DNA of 61,111 nucleotides from Planctomycetota bacterium. Lineage in GTDB: Bacteria; Planctomycetota; Planctomycetia; Planctomycetales; Planctomycetaceae. The notes under the pieces were generated by a model. The model saw only the letters and a program-made list of their open reading frames with translations. It was not told the origin of the DNA and searched no databases. Made by a program: the position numbers and the translations under genes. The stretch lies in NCBI GenBank assembly GCA_016872645.1, contig VGZH01000028.1, positions 1-61,111 of the forward strand. Direction: 5' to 3'. Shown here piece by piece: positions 42,826 to 51,444 of this stretch; position 1 is the stretch's first letter; every line of letters begins with the position of its first letter.

Positions 42826-45348
42826 ATGCAAAGCGGCAATTCGATTTGGAAATTGACGGCGTTGGCGGGTTGCGTTGGATTGGGACTGCTGGGATTGCTC
42901 CAGTTTCAGCGAAGCATGTCTCCGAAAAAGACAGCCCAGACCGAGCAAAAAGTCCGCATCGAGGATTTCAAGCCGCTCGAAGATTTCGGCTCGACCGCGT
43001 CGAGCGACAACCCACCCGAAGGGAACACCGAGCCGCAGCAGTTGAGCTTGAAAGGTCGCCGGTCGGAACCAGAGGAATTTGATGCACTGGAAGACGCGTT
43101 TGATGACCTGCCTCCGCGGAAAAAGGTTTCTCGTCAGCCGGCCTCTCACGCGTCGTTCGATCCGCTCGACAACGATTTCTCAACTGATCAGGACAAACCT
43201 TCGTCGGTTCCGCTCGCCAAGCGCGGACCACGTACAGAGTCGTCTTTTGAAGGTAACCCTGGTGAATTGATCGATGACGCTCCGGAAATGGCAGCGAAAA
43301 ACTCTGGGCCAGCGGAGTTGCCGGTGTTCGATGAAGAACCCAAACCGATTCCCGCCCCACGGAATTCCAAAAAGCAAGCTCAAGACTTGATCAAGTTGGC
43401 TCGTAAACTGATGGATCTCGGAGACCTCGAAGAGGCTCGTTTGCGAGCGACCGAAGCGGCCGATTTGTCCGCGACGTTCGATTTGCTCGAAGACACCCCG
43501 GAAGCCGTTCTGGCGGAGATCGACCGATTAACCGCCAAAGATCAGTCGCGTTCGGATGAGGGGCTTGTCGCATCGTCGCGCGAGCCGGTCATCCAGGCGG
43601 GAGGCACGCGCGAACCTCGTGGAGTGACTCTCGATCTGGATACCCCCAACTTCGACGACAAGCCGATCAAACGCGCACCGAAGAAGTCACCGCTCGATGA
43701 CGAAGAGAACCTGTTAGCGGATAGTCCACCGAAGACCATCAATGGCAAAACGCGCATTCCCGATTTGCCCGTGCCTCCCGCAGAAGATCCACTCGAACTG
43801 CCGTCGCTTCCCGATGATGTCGATATGCCGCCGGCTGTGCCGCTCAAGGCACGCCACACGTCTGGTGACGCAACGATTCCGAATCGCCTGAAGTCGACGA
43901 ACGCCGCTCCCCTCGAGACGCAAGAAAGCGCCGAGTCAGTCGCGGGTGATGGCACCGTCCGACCCGATGCTCCGCGTGGACCGCAGCGACCCGAGTTGAA
44001 AATTGAAAAGATCGCTCCACCGAATGCGACGCTGAACCAACCAATGGTTTACACGATTGTGATTCGCAATGTTGGCGACAGCACTGCCAATGCGGTGGTG
44101 GTCGAAGATCAAATCCCAATGGGGACCAAGCTTTCCGGCACAATTCCCCGAGCGGAACTGACCGGTAAGAAACTGACCTGGCGGCTCGGTGCCATCAAGC
44201 CGGGGGACGTGAAAGAAATCCAAGTCAAGGTCATCCCGATCGCCGAAGGTCAAGTCGGCAGCGTCGCCACCGTGAACTTCACTGCCGAGGTTGCCTCACG
44301 CACGACGATCGCCTCGCCGAAGCTCAGCGTCAAATTAACCGCGGCTCCACAAGTCCGAGTCAATGAGACCGTGACACTCAATTTTGTGGTCACAAACAAC
44401 GGCAACGTCGATGCCCATCGGGTCGTGCTGCGAAACATGATCCCTGAGAACCTGAAGCTCCCCGATGTCGCCGAACGAGACCTCGAATACGACATGGGGA
44501 CGGTTCCTGCGGGCAAGTCGCAGACGGTCCAATTGCCGCTGACTGCACTCCGCCCCGGCAAAGCGGTGAATCGCGCAGTGATCACAGTCGACGGCGCGTC
44601 CGCCGCTGAGCAACAAGTCGAGATCAACGTCATCGGCCAGATCGTCAGCTTTTCGCGGCACGGTCAAACCAACTGGTTCGTCGGCCGGCCGGTCGAATTC
44701 GAGAATCGAATCACGAACAACTCACTCAATCCCACCGATAACACCGTAATCGTCGAATCACTGCCGAACACCGTCGAGTTTGTCTCTGCCTCCGAGGGTG
44801 GGCGCTTTGACGCGAGACAACGCACCGTGACCTGGCAAGTCCCACATCTCGATCCGAACCAAACCCTTTCGCTGAAGATCAAGGTCACTCCCAAGGCGAT
44901 TGGTAATCATGCCGGCTCGGTGCAAGTCAGCGAGAACAACCGCAAGGGAGCCTCGACCGATTATCAGTTCCGTGCGATCGGAACGTCGGATCTCAAGATT
45001 GAGTTCGCCGAGAAGGCCGAAGCGTATTCCAAGGGCGAACAGTTCACGACCCGCATGGTGATCCGCAACAAAGGTTCGGGAGCCGCTTCGAACGTCGCTT
45101 TTCGAGTGACGTTGCCCGCCGAGTTGCAGTTCGTCTCTGTGCGCGGCCCTGCCAGCCACACGATCAGCGGACGGGAGATCGTCTTTCAACCGATCAACGA
45201 AATCGGTGGCCAAGGCAATGTCCACTTCGACCTGACGCTCAAAGCAATTCAGATCGGAGACTCGAAGCTGCAAGTCGAACTGCAATCCGATCAGTTCAAG
45301 AAACCGCTGACCCACGAAGAAGCGCTAGTGATCTTCAGCGCGAACTGA
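42826..45348 (+). CDS. Exported DUF11-repeat surface protein
   Basis: An 840-residue protein. One membrane segment (KLTALAGCVGLGLLGLLQF) is followed by a charged, Pro-rich low-complexity stretch of over 300 residues and then four DUF11-type domains: LNQPMVYTIVIRNVGDSTAN, RVNETVTLNFVVTNNGNVDA, FVGRPVEFENRITNNSLNPT, YSKGEQFTTRMVIRNKGSGA. GGAAGGGA lies before the ATG at 42826. The signal is likely uncleaved or lipobox-like (TALAGC at residues 11-16), so surface-attached. It is close in type to 39810-41378. Confidence 0.8.
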   Translation: MQSGNSIWKLTALAGCVGLGLLGLLQFQRSMSPKKTAQTEQKVRIEDFKPLEDFGSTASSDNPPEGNTEPQQLSLKGRRSEPEEFDALEDAFDDLPPRKKVSRQPASHASFDPLDNDFSTDQDKPSSVPLAKRGPRTESSFEGNPGELIDDAPEMAAKNSGPAELPVFDEEPKPIPAPRNSKKQAQDLIKLARKLMDLGDLEEARLRATEAADLSATFDLLEDTPEAVLAEIDRLTAKDQSRSDEGLVASSREPVIQAGGTREPRGVTLDLDTPNFDDKPIKRAPKKSPLDDEENLLADSPPKTINGKTRIPDLPVPPAEDPLELPSLPDDVDMPPAVPLKARHTSGDATIPNRLKSTNAAPLETQESAESVAGDGTVRPDAPRGPQRPELKIEKIAPPNATLNQPMVYTIVIRNVGDSTANAVVVEDQIPMGTKLSGTIPRAELTGKKLTWRLGAIKPGDVKEIQVKVIPIAEGQVGSVATVNFTAEVASRTTIASPKLSVKLTAAPQVRVNETVTLNFVVTNNGNVDAHRVVLRNMIPENLKLPDVAERDLEYDMGTVPAGKSQTVQLPLTALRPGKAVNRAVITVDGASAAEQQVEINVIGQIVSFSRHGQTNWFVGRPVEFENRITNNSLNPTDNTVIVESLPNTVEFVSASEGGRFDARQRTVTWQVPHLDPNQTLSLKIKVTPKAIGNHAGSVQVSENNRKGASTDYQFRAIGTSDLKIEFAEKAEAYSKGEQFTTRMVIRNKGSGAASNVAFRVTLPAELQFVSVRGPASHTISGREIVFQPINEIGGQGNVHFDLTLKAIQIGDSKLQVELQSDQFKKPLTHEEALVIFSAN

Positions 45349-45431
45349 CGGCAACAAACTCGCCAACCTTTCGGCAGTGCGGTTGACTTGATACGAATTT
45401 CGCCTCTTGAACATCTCTGGAGGCGTCGAAC

Positions 45432-46445
45432 GTGGGACACGGACCGCTTTTTACCAATCCCGATGCAGACGAGGCGCGAGCGTTCTTTCGGACGAGGCCA
45501 AAGCGTCTCATCGACAAAGTGTTGTCGGTTTCGGACGCCGTACGGCAATTTGTCCATGATGGCGATTACTTGGCCTCTGGTGGCTTCGGAGCCGATCGCA
45601 TCTCGACCGCCCTGCTGCACGAGATTGTGCGGCAACGCAAGCAGAAACTCGGCTTCGCCGGACACACAGCGACGCACGACTTTCAAATTCTCGCGGCGGG
45701 CAATCTCACGGGACGCGGGCAGCTTTTGAAGCGGGTCGATGCCGCGTACATCATCGGTCTGGAAGCTCGCGGGCTGTCGCCGCACGCGCGGCGAGTCGTC
45801 GAAGGGGGGGAAGTCGAGTTGTGCGAGTGGTCCAACTACACGCTCGCCCTGCGATTTCAAGCGGCGGCGATGGGGGTGTCCTTCTTGCCCGCTCGCAGTG
45901 TCGCCGGGACGGACACGTTCGAGCACAGCGCGGCCAAGCCGATCACCTGCCCATTCACCGACTCGCCGTACGTCGCGATCCCAGCGCTCTGGCCCGACGT
46001 GGCGATCATTCACGTGCACGAGGCCGACTGCTACGGCAACGCCCGCATCCGCGGCACGTCGGTGGCCGACATCACGGTGGCTCGCGCGGCGAAACACGTC
46101 GTTCTCAGTTGCGAGCGGTTGATCTCGAATGACGAAATCCGTCGCGACCCGACCGCCACAGTGATCCCGTTCTTTTGCGTTGATGCCGTCTGCGAGGTGC
46201 CGTTTGGCAGCTATCCCGGCAACATGCCCTACGAGTACTACTCGGACGAAGACCACTTGCGGCAATGGCTGATGGCCGAGGAAGACCCAGCCGCGCATCA
46301 GGCGTTTCTCGACAAGTACCTCTTCGGCTGCGGCAATTTCACCGAGTACCTCGAACTCTGTGGTGGAACGTCGCGGCTGGAGGAATTGCGGCAACAAGAG
46401 CTGCATCCAGAAATGACCGCTACGATTCCATCATCGCTGGGATGA
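45432..46445 (+). CDS. CoA-transferase alpha-subunit-like protein
   Basis: A 337-residue protein of the GctA/CoA-transferase family I alpha type: KRLIDKVLSVSDAVRQFVHD, DYLASGGFGADRISTALLHE, WSNYTLALRFQAAAMGVSFL, PDVAIIHVHEADCYGNARIR. Such subunits normally work with a beta subunit (GctB) that carries the catalytic Glu; no such gene follows here. The GTG start has GGAGG eight bases upstream. It heads a tight operon (25 bases to the next gene). Acyl-CoA substrate unknown. Confidence 0.85.
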   Translation: MGHGPLFTNPDADEARAFFRTRPKRLIDKVLSVSDAVRQFVHDGDYLASGGFGADRISTALLHEIVRQRKQKLGFAGHTATHDFQILAAGNLTGRGQLLKRVDAAYIIGLEARGLSPHARRVVEGGEVELCEWSNYTLALRFQAAAMGVSFLPARSVAGTDTFEHSAAKPITCPFTDSPYVAIPALWPDVAIIHVHEADCYGNARIRGTSVADITVARAAKHVVLSCERLISNDEIRRDPTATVIPFFCVDAVCEVPFGSYPGNMPYEYYSDEDHLRQWLMAEEDPAAHQAFLDKYLFGCGNFTEYLELCGGTSRLEELRQQELHPEMTATIPSSLG

Positions 46446-46470
46446 GGCCCAGATCCAAGGCAAACCTGAA

Positions 46471-47463
46471 ATGACCGCGTCTGGACTTCGCATCGTGTTG
46501 GCAGGGAGCGTCGGCAGCAGCCGGCTGACGCTGCAAGCGCTGTTGCGTCACCGAGCCAACGTGGTTGGAGTGCTGGAACTACAACCGGACAATCCGACCG
46601 CAGTCAGCGGGTTTGCTCGGCTGCACGAGGTCGCCGCCGAAGCGAGTGTGCCGTGTGTCGGATTTCAGAGACTCAACGAGCCAGAAGTTGTCTCGCAGGT
46701 TCGCGAATGGCAACCGGATTTGCTCTTCGTGGTCGGCTTGTCGCAGCTTGTAAAAGCGGAGTTGCTGGCAGTGCCGAAGTTGGCGAGTATCGGTTTTCAT
46801 CCGACGGGCTTGCCGCGCGGGCGAGGTCGAGCACCGGTGGCCTGGCTGGTGCTCGATGCGACACCCGGTGCGGCGACGTTTTTCGTGATGGACGAAGGAG
46901 TCGACTGCGGGCCGATCCTCGTGCAAGAACCGTTCGATGTGCTGCCGACGGATAATGCTGAGCAAGTCACGGCATCGCTCGAACAGGCCATCCTCCGTGC
47001 GTTGGATTGCTGGTTGCCGAGACTGCTGGCCGGCGAGTGGGATCCGCAACCGCAAGATGACAAGGCGGCGACGTATCACGGCAAGCGTGCTCCAGAAGAC
47101 GGCTGGATCGACTGGAGCAAATCGGCTCGCGAGATTGACGCCCTGATTCGGGCGGCGGGACGGCCGCATCCCGGAGCATTCACGTTTCTCAAGGATCGTA
47201 AGCTGCTCGCGTGGCGATCGGAGTTGGACACGACGACTCCGTTTCGCGGGGTGATCGGCCGTGTGTTGCGGACCGATTCGGAACGCGGAGCTCTCGTACA
47301 AACCGGTGACGGACTGTTGTGGTTGAGCGAAGTCGCGGCGGCGGACGGGGAATCGCCGTTACCGAAGCTGGCGGTCGGGCAGCGGCTCGGTTATGTCGTC
47401 GAAGAGGAAATCAGCCAACTCAAGGCACGCATTACCGAGTTGGAAAAGTTCATCAAAGGTTGA
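46471..47463 (+). CDS. Formyltransferase of the methionyl-tRNA formyltransferase/sugar N-formyltransferase fold
   Basis: A 330-residue protein that would transfer a formyl group from N10-formyltetrahydrofolate. Key block GFHPTGLPRGRGRAPVAW corresponds to NxHPSLLPxxRGxxP in Fmt, and DEGVDCGPI carries the catalytic Asp. The catalytic Asn of the usual N-x-H is replaced by Gly, as in a subgroup I know as 'formyltransferase-like'. A C-terminal Fmt-C-like domain follows. Genuine fmt is less likely because def and the rest of that cluster are absent. The adjacent deacetylase starts four bases after the stop, so an amine produced by deacetylation could be formylated. Confidence 0.8.
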   Translation: MTASGLRIVLAGSVGSSRLTLQALLRHRANVVGVLELQPDNPTAVSGFARLHEVAAEASVPCVGFQRLNEPEVVSQVREWQPDLLFVVGLSQLVKAELLAVPKLASIGFHPTGLPRGRGRAPVAWLVLDATPGAATFFVMDEGVDCGPILVQEPFDVLPTDNAEQVTASLEQAILRALDCWLPRLLAGEWDPQPQDDKAATYHGKRAPEDGWIDWSKSAREIDALIRAAGRPHPGAFTFLKDRKLLAWRSELDTTTPFRGVIGRVLRTDSERGALVQTGDGLLWLSEVAAADGESPLPKLAVGQRLGYVVEEEISQLKARITELEKFIKG

Positions 47464-47467
47464 ATCC

Positions 47468-48133
47468 ATGCGAATCGCGGTGATTGCTCCGCATCCGGAC
47501 GACGAAGTCTTGGGCTGCGGCGGCGTGATGGCTCGGCACGCGGCCGAGGGTGACGATGTGTTCGTGATCATTGCGACGCGCGGTGCGCCCGATTTGTATT
47601 CCGACGAGTCGGTCGAGCAGACGCGAGCGGAAGCACGGCAAGCACACATGATCTTGGGTGTGCGCGACACTCGGTTTCTTGAGTTTCCGGCACCACGGCT
47701 GGACGTCACTCCGGGACATCTGATCGCCGATGCTCTCGCGAAACTGTTTCAGGAGTTGCAGCCGGAACAGGTCTATCTGCCGCATCATGGCGATCTGCAC
47801 TCCGACCACGGACGGGTTTATCACGCGGCACTTGTAGCTGCCCGGCCGTTGGCGAGTTGCTCGGTGAAACAGTTGCTGTGCTACGAAACACTGAGTGAAA
47901 CCGAATGGGCACCGCCGATCGCCAGTGAGGTTTTCTCCCCGACTGTGTTCGTGGACATCGCCGCCCACCTGCCTAAGAAGCTGGAGGCGATGCGATGCTT
48001 CGCTTCGCAGCTCAAACCGGCTCCTAATCCACGTTCGCTGGAAGCGATCGAAGCGTTGGCTCGATACCGTGGATCGACGGTCAGCGTCCACGCGGCCGAG
48101 GCGTTCGTGCTGGTCCGCGATGTCGTGCGCTGA
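47468..48133 (+). CDS. PIG-L/LmbE-family deacetylase, second copy
   Basis: A 221-residue zinc-dependent N-deacetylase. The canonical site APHPDDEVLGCGG starts at residue 8 and HHGDLHSDHGRVYHA supplies the other ligand, so the catalytic set is complete, unlike the copy at 39053. ATG at 47468 starts MRIAVIAPHPDDE right at the first strand. It lies four bases after the formyltransferase and 21 before the amidohydrolase. Deacetylation followed by formylation of an amino sugar would fit, but this is inference. Confidence 0.9.
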   Translation: MRIAVIAPHPDDEVLGCGGVMARHAAEGDDVFVIIATRGAPDLYSDESVEQTRAEARQAHMILGVRDTRFLEFPAPRLDVTPGHLIADALAKLFQELQPEQVYLPHHGDLHSDHGRVYHAALVAARPLASCSVKQLLCYETLSETEWAPPIASEVFSPTVFVDIAAHLPKKLEAMRCFASQLKPAPNPRSLEAIEALARYRGSTVSVHAAEAFVLVRDVVR

Positions 48134-48154
48134 GCGAGCAGTTACGATCTCGAC

Positions 48155-49366
48155 ATGATCTTGCAGCGACTGAAATCGAAGTGGATTTTCCCGGTTGATC
48201 GCCCGCCGATCGAGAACGGGCTGATCGAAATTGTGGACGGCGTCATCACCGCCGTCCGTGCTGCCGAGCCGCATGAAGTCGCGATCGATTTCGGAGACGT
48301 CGCGATCCTGCCAGGTTTGGTCAACGCGCACACGCATCTGGAATTCAGTCTCGTCGAGCAGCCATTCCAGCCGGCGCAGCCGTTCACCGACTGGATTCGA
48401 TCGCTGGTCGCGTACCGTCGCCAGGTCGCGCCGACTTCGGCAAAGCCTTGTGTCGCGCTCAATATCGGTGCGATCGAGTCGTTAGCTAGTGGCACGACAC
48501 TGCTGGGCGAAATCGCAACTAGTGGTTGGGACGAGCTGTTCATGCCGACACATGGTCCCCAGATCGTCGCATTTTGCGAGTTAATTGGTTTACGGCCATC
48601 AACGATCGACCAACAGATTCAGATCGCCGAGGAATGGCTGGCACGGAAATCACAACTCGCACCCGTGACCTACGGCTTGTCGCCGCATGCACCGTACAGC
48701 GTTTCTCCGGAGTTGCTGCAACGCTCGGTCGAGTTAGCGAAGCGGTTTAACGCCGCAGTTGCGATACACTTGGCTGAGACACGCGAGGAGTTGGAATTCC
48801 TCGCTGACGGTCGAGGTCCATTCGTCGAGTTGTTGAAATCGTTCAGTGCGTGGCCGGAACAAGGATTGCCGACGGGCCGTCGGCCGCTCGACATCCTGCG
48901 TGCTTTGGCGGACGCGCCGCGAGCGTTGGTTGTGCATGGAAACTATCTGGCGGCCGACGAGATCGAGTTCATTGCCGCTCGGCCGCACATGAGTGTCGTG
49001 TTCTGCCCGCGTACGCACGAGTTCTTCGGACACGAGCCGCATCCGTGGCGACAATTGTTGGCAAAGGGAGCGAATGTCGCGCTCGGCACGGATGGGCGAG
49101 GCTCGAACCCGGACTTGAGCTTGTGGAACGAACTCGTCTTTCTTCGGAAACGATTTCCTGATGTCGCTCCGAGCACCTTGCTCAAACTCGGCACGCTGGC
49201 TGGGGCGCGGGCACTGGGCTGCGAGCACGATTGCGGAACGATCACGCCGGGGAAACGGGCGGACTTGGTCGTGGTGTCGGTGGGTGGCTGTGGCGAGCCG
49301 CACGAAGCATTGATAACGGCGGACAGCCAAATCGTGCGGACACTCTGCGGCGGGCAGATGGGATAA
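48155..49366 (+). CDS. Amidohydrolase of the aminofutalosine/chlorohydrolase deaminase type
   Basis: A 403-residue metal-dependent deaminase/hydrolase. Metal ligands: NAHTHLEF (H59, H61), the VVHGNYL and AIHLAETREE histidines, and the Asp of ALGTDGRGSN. Together with PFTDWIRSLVAYRR it resembles the MqnX (aminofutalosine deaminase) and SAH/MTA deaminase group. Menaquinone genes are not seen nearby. It closes the four-gene operon. Substrate uncertain. Confidence 0.8.
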   Translation: MILQRLKSKWIFPVDRPPIENGLIEIVDGVITAVRAAEPHEVAIDFGDVAILPGLVNAHTHLEFSLVEQPFQPAQPFTDWIRSLVAYRRQVAPTSAKPCVALNIGAIESLASGTTLLGEIATSGWDELFMPTHGPQIVAFCELIGLRPSTIDQQIQIAEEWLARKSQLAPVTYGLSPHAPYSVSPELLQRSVELAKRFNAAVAIHLAETREELEFLADGRGPFVELLKSFSAWPEQGLPTGRRPLDILRALADAPRALVVHGNYLAADEIEFIAARPHMSVVFCPRTHEFFGHEPHPWRQLLAKGANVALGTDGRGSNPDLSLWNELVFLRKRFPDVAPSTLLKLGTLAGARALGCEHDCGTITPGKRADLVVVSVGGCGEPHEALITADSQIVRTLCGGQMG

Positions 49367-49369
49367 CGG

Positions 49370-51265
49370 CTATCGGTTTTCGGCTTGCAGCTCTTCGCCG
49401 GAATCGACGGGTTCTCCCAGGCCGATCAGTCGCATCAGTTCCAGCGCGTTGCTGCGGCGAACAACTCCGGGGCGGAGTTGATAATCGAACGTCATGCGGC
49501 CCTCCTCGAGGCGGTCTTCGAAGTGGACATTCATGGCGATGTGGCCCAGCTTCTCAACGATGTCGGTCAGGGCGAGATCATGAGTCGTCACGAGTCCGAC
49601 CGCGCCGCGGTGCAAGAGCTGTCGAATGATCGCTTCGGCTCCGACGCGGCGGTCGTGCGAGTTGGTTCCCGGCAGAATTTCGTCGATCAGAAACAGAAGT
49701 GGGGTTTGCCCGCCGGTCCGTTCGACAATGGCTTTCAAACGGGAGATGACTGCGAAGAACAGCGAGGCCCCTTCGAGCAGCGAGTCATGCACGCGGATTG
49801 ACGTCGTCAGCACGAACGGCGACAGCCGCAGCTTCGTCGCTCGCACCGGTGCGCCGGCGAATGCCAGCACGATGTTGCAACCGATTGTCCGCATCAGCGT
49901 GCTCTTGCCCGACATGTTCGAACCGCTGACCATCACCAACTGTGGCTGTCGGCCGAAACGGATATCGTTTCGCACGCAACGGTCATCGGGGATCAACGGA
50001 TGTCCAAGTCCCACCGCATCGACAAGCGGATCGGGACCGACAATCTCCGGAAACGGATCAGCCGGATGCTCGAAGGCGTGACCAGACAGCGAGCTGATCG
50101 CCTCGAACTGCCCGACGGCGTCGAGCCATTGTGCGATATGTGGGCCGATGGTCGCTCGCCAGCGTTCGATCGCATGCGACAGCCAGATCGGCAAGCACAG
50201 CAGGAACGCGAACGGCATGAAGAACTGATTGTGCAGTGAGCTGTCCAGCCACGCATCCAAACGATGCAGGCGACGGATTTGCCAGGAGGGAGGATGCCGC
50301 TCGGTGTCGAGTTGTGAACGCAAAGCGGTCAGGAAGGGAGATTGAAACCGTTCACCTTCGACGACATTGAGCACTTGTGAAAGAATTGCCAGTCCTACGT
50401 CCGCTCGGTCGATGTCGTGGGCGACTTGTTGCAGCAAACTTTTGAAAGCGAAATGCAGAACCAATTCGGCAGTGACGGCCGCCGCGAAATACGCCAGCGG
50501 CCAGCCGAGCACCCACCAACCGAAGCCGGTGACGACGGCGGAAATCGCCAACAGACCGGCCGTTGCCAACAGCTTTCGTGAAAGCAGATGCGGCGTGCGC
50601 GCCGCCCAATCCTGCAATAGCGACGGGTCAATCGAATCATGCACTTCGGCCGGCAGTAACGCCAACTCCTCGCGCAGGTCCACTCGGCTACGCAGTTCGC
50701 AGATCGCTCGTTGGCGGAAGTCGATAACTGAGGGGCTGGCCGAAGTTCGCAGCCATTCGGCCAGCGTGTCCTCACCCAACCGCGTGCGCGCTCGGCAGAG
50801 AAGCTGAAACAACGACCCCTTGCCGAACAGGTCGAGGTCGTATTCGTAGGGATGCTCCTCGTCCACGTATCGCTCGCCGAGTGGCTGCGAGTCCTGCCAA
50901 CGATGATCCAAGCGATCCAGGTTGGCGTCGTGATACGCGATGCCTCGGCGGCAGCGATCCAACTGCCGAGCCACTCGTTCGTGACGCACGATGGCCGCCG
51001 CGAACAGCCCGAACGGAATCAGGCACCACCACGAAGCGACCTCGCGAGTGGTCAGCGACATCGCGGCCAAGCCAATTCCGGCGAGAAACAAACCCAGTCG
51101 GGTGAGCGACAGCTTGCGATCGGTTTTTGCCAACCGTTGCAGTTCGAGGAAGAACCCGTCGCGTCGTCGCTGATATTCGGCACGCGCCATTGTGATCGAT
51201 GCCGCCGGCTTGTTCGTGGGCGGAATCATCGAAAGCGGATCAACGCTGGGAGCCAGAGCGGTCAC
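49370..51265 (-). CDS. Membrane-associated MutS-family ATPase
   Basis: A 631-residue protein with three hydrophobic regions (about residues 55-93, 213-255, 345-365) and a C-terminal MutS core: lever helices (SLLQDWAARTPHLLSRKLL region), then the ATPase with Walker A SGSNMSGKSTLMRTIGCNI, Walker B LLFLIDEILPGTNSHDRR, and the TTHDLALTDI switch. It lacks the mismatch-recognition domain I, so it is not MutS1. Membrane-linked MutS homologues of this kind occur in Bacteroidetes and planctomycetes with unknown function. GTG 51265 or ATG 51229 may be the start; no clear ribosome site. It converges on the amidohydrolase with three bases between. Confidence 0.85.
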   Translation of the reverse strand: MTALAPSVDPLSMIPPTNKPAASITMARAEYQRRRDGFFLELQRLAKTDRKLSLTRLGLFLAGIGLAAMSLTTREVASWWCLIPFGLFAAAIVRHERVARQLDRCRRGIAYHDANLDRLDHRWQDSQPLGERYVDEEHPYEYDLDLFGKGSLFQLLCRARTRLGEDTLAEWLRTSASPSVIDFRQRAICELRSRVDLREELALLPAEVHDSIDPSLLQDWAARTPHLLSRKLLATAGLLAISAVVTGFGWWVLGWPLAYFAAAVTAELVLHFAFKSLLQQVAHDIDRADVGLAILSQVLNVVEGERFQSPFLTALRSQLDTERHPPSWQIRRLHRLDAWLDSSLHNQFFMPFAFLLCLPIWLSHAIERWRATIGPHIAQWLDAVGQFEAISSLSGHAFEHPADPFPEIVGPDPLVDAVGLGHPLIPDDRCVRNDIRFGRQPQLVMVSGSNMSGKSTLMRTIGCNIVLAFAGAPVRATKLRLSPFVLTTSIRVHDSLLEGASLFFAVISRLKAIVERTGGQTPLLFLIDEILPGTNSHDRRVGAEAIIRQLLHRGAVGLVTTHDLALTDIVEKLGHIAMNVHFEDRLEEGRMTFDYQLRPGVVRRSNALELMRLIGLGEPVDSGEELQAENR

Positions 51266-51378
51266 GGTGGCGGGAGCTTTGGGGTTTGAAGTGCAAACAG
51301 AATCAGGTCGGACGCAGGCGAACTCTTAGCGGCCCTCGAAGTCTCCGGCAACCCGCTCGCAGCGGGCGCAAACGAGAA

Positions 51379-51409
51379 CAGCCCGACGGGTCGTGAACCA
51401 GTCGGGCTG
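51379..51409 (-). terminator. Probable terminator after the RTX-type gene
   Basis: CAGCCCGAC (51379-51387) pairs with GTCGGGCTG (51401-51409), loop 13 bases. On the minus strand it is followed by a short T-rich tract (TGTTCTCGTTTG). It lies 35 bases after the stop of the repeat protein. A second small stem CCCGCT/AGCGGG follows at 51352-51366. Confidence 0.6.
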
Positions 51410-51444
51410 CGAGAGTTGTTGAATTCATTTTCTGCTGAGGATTT

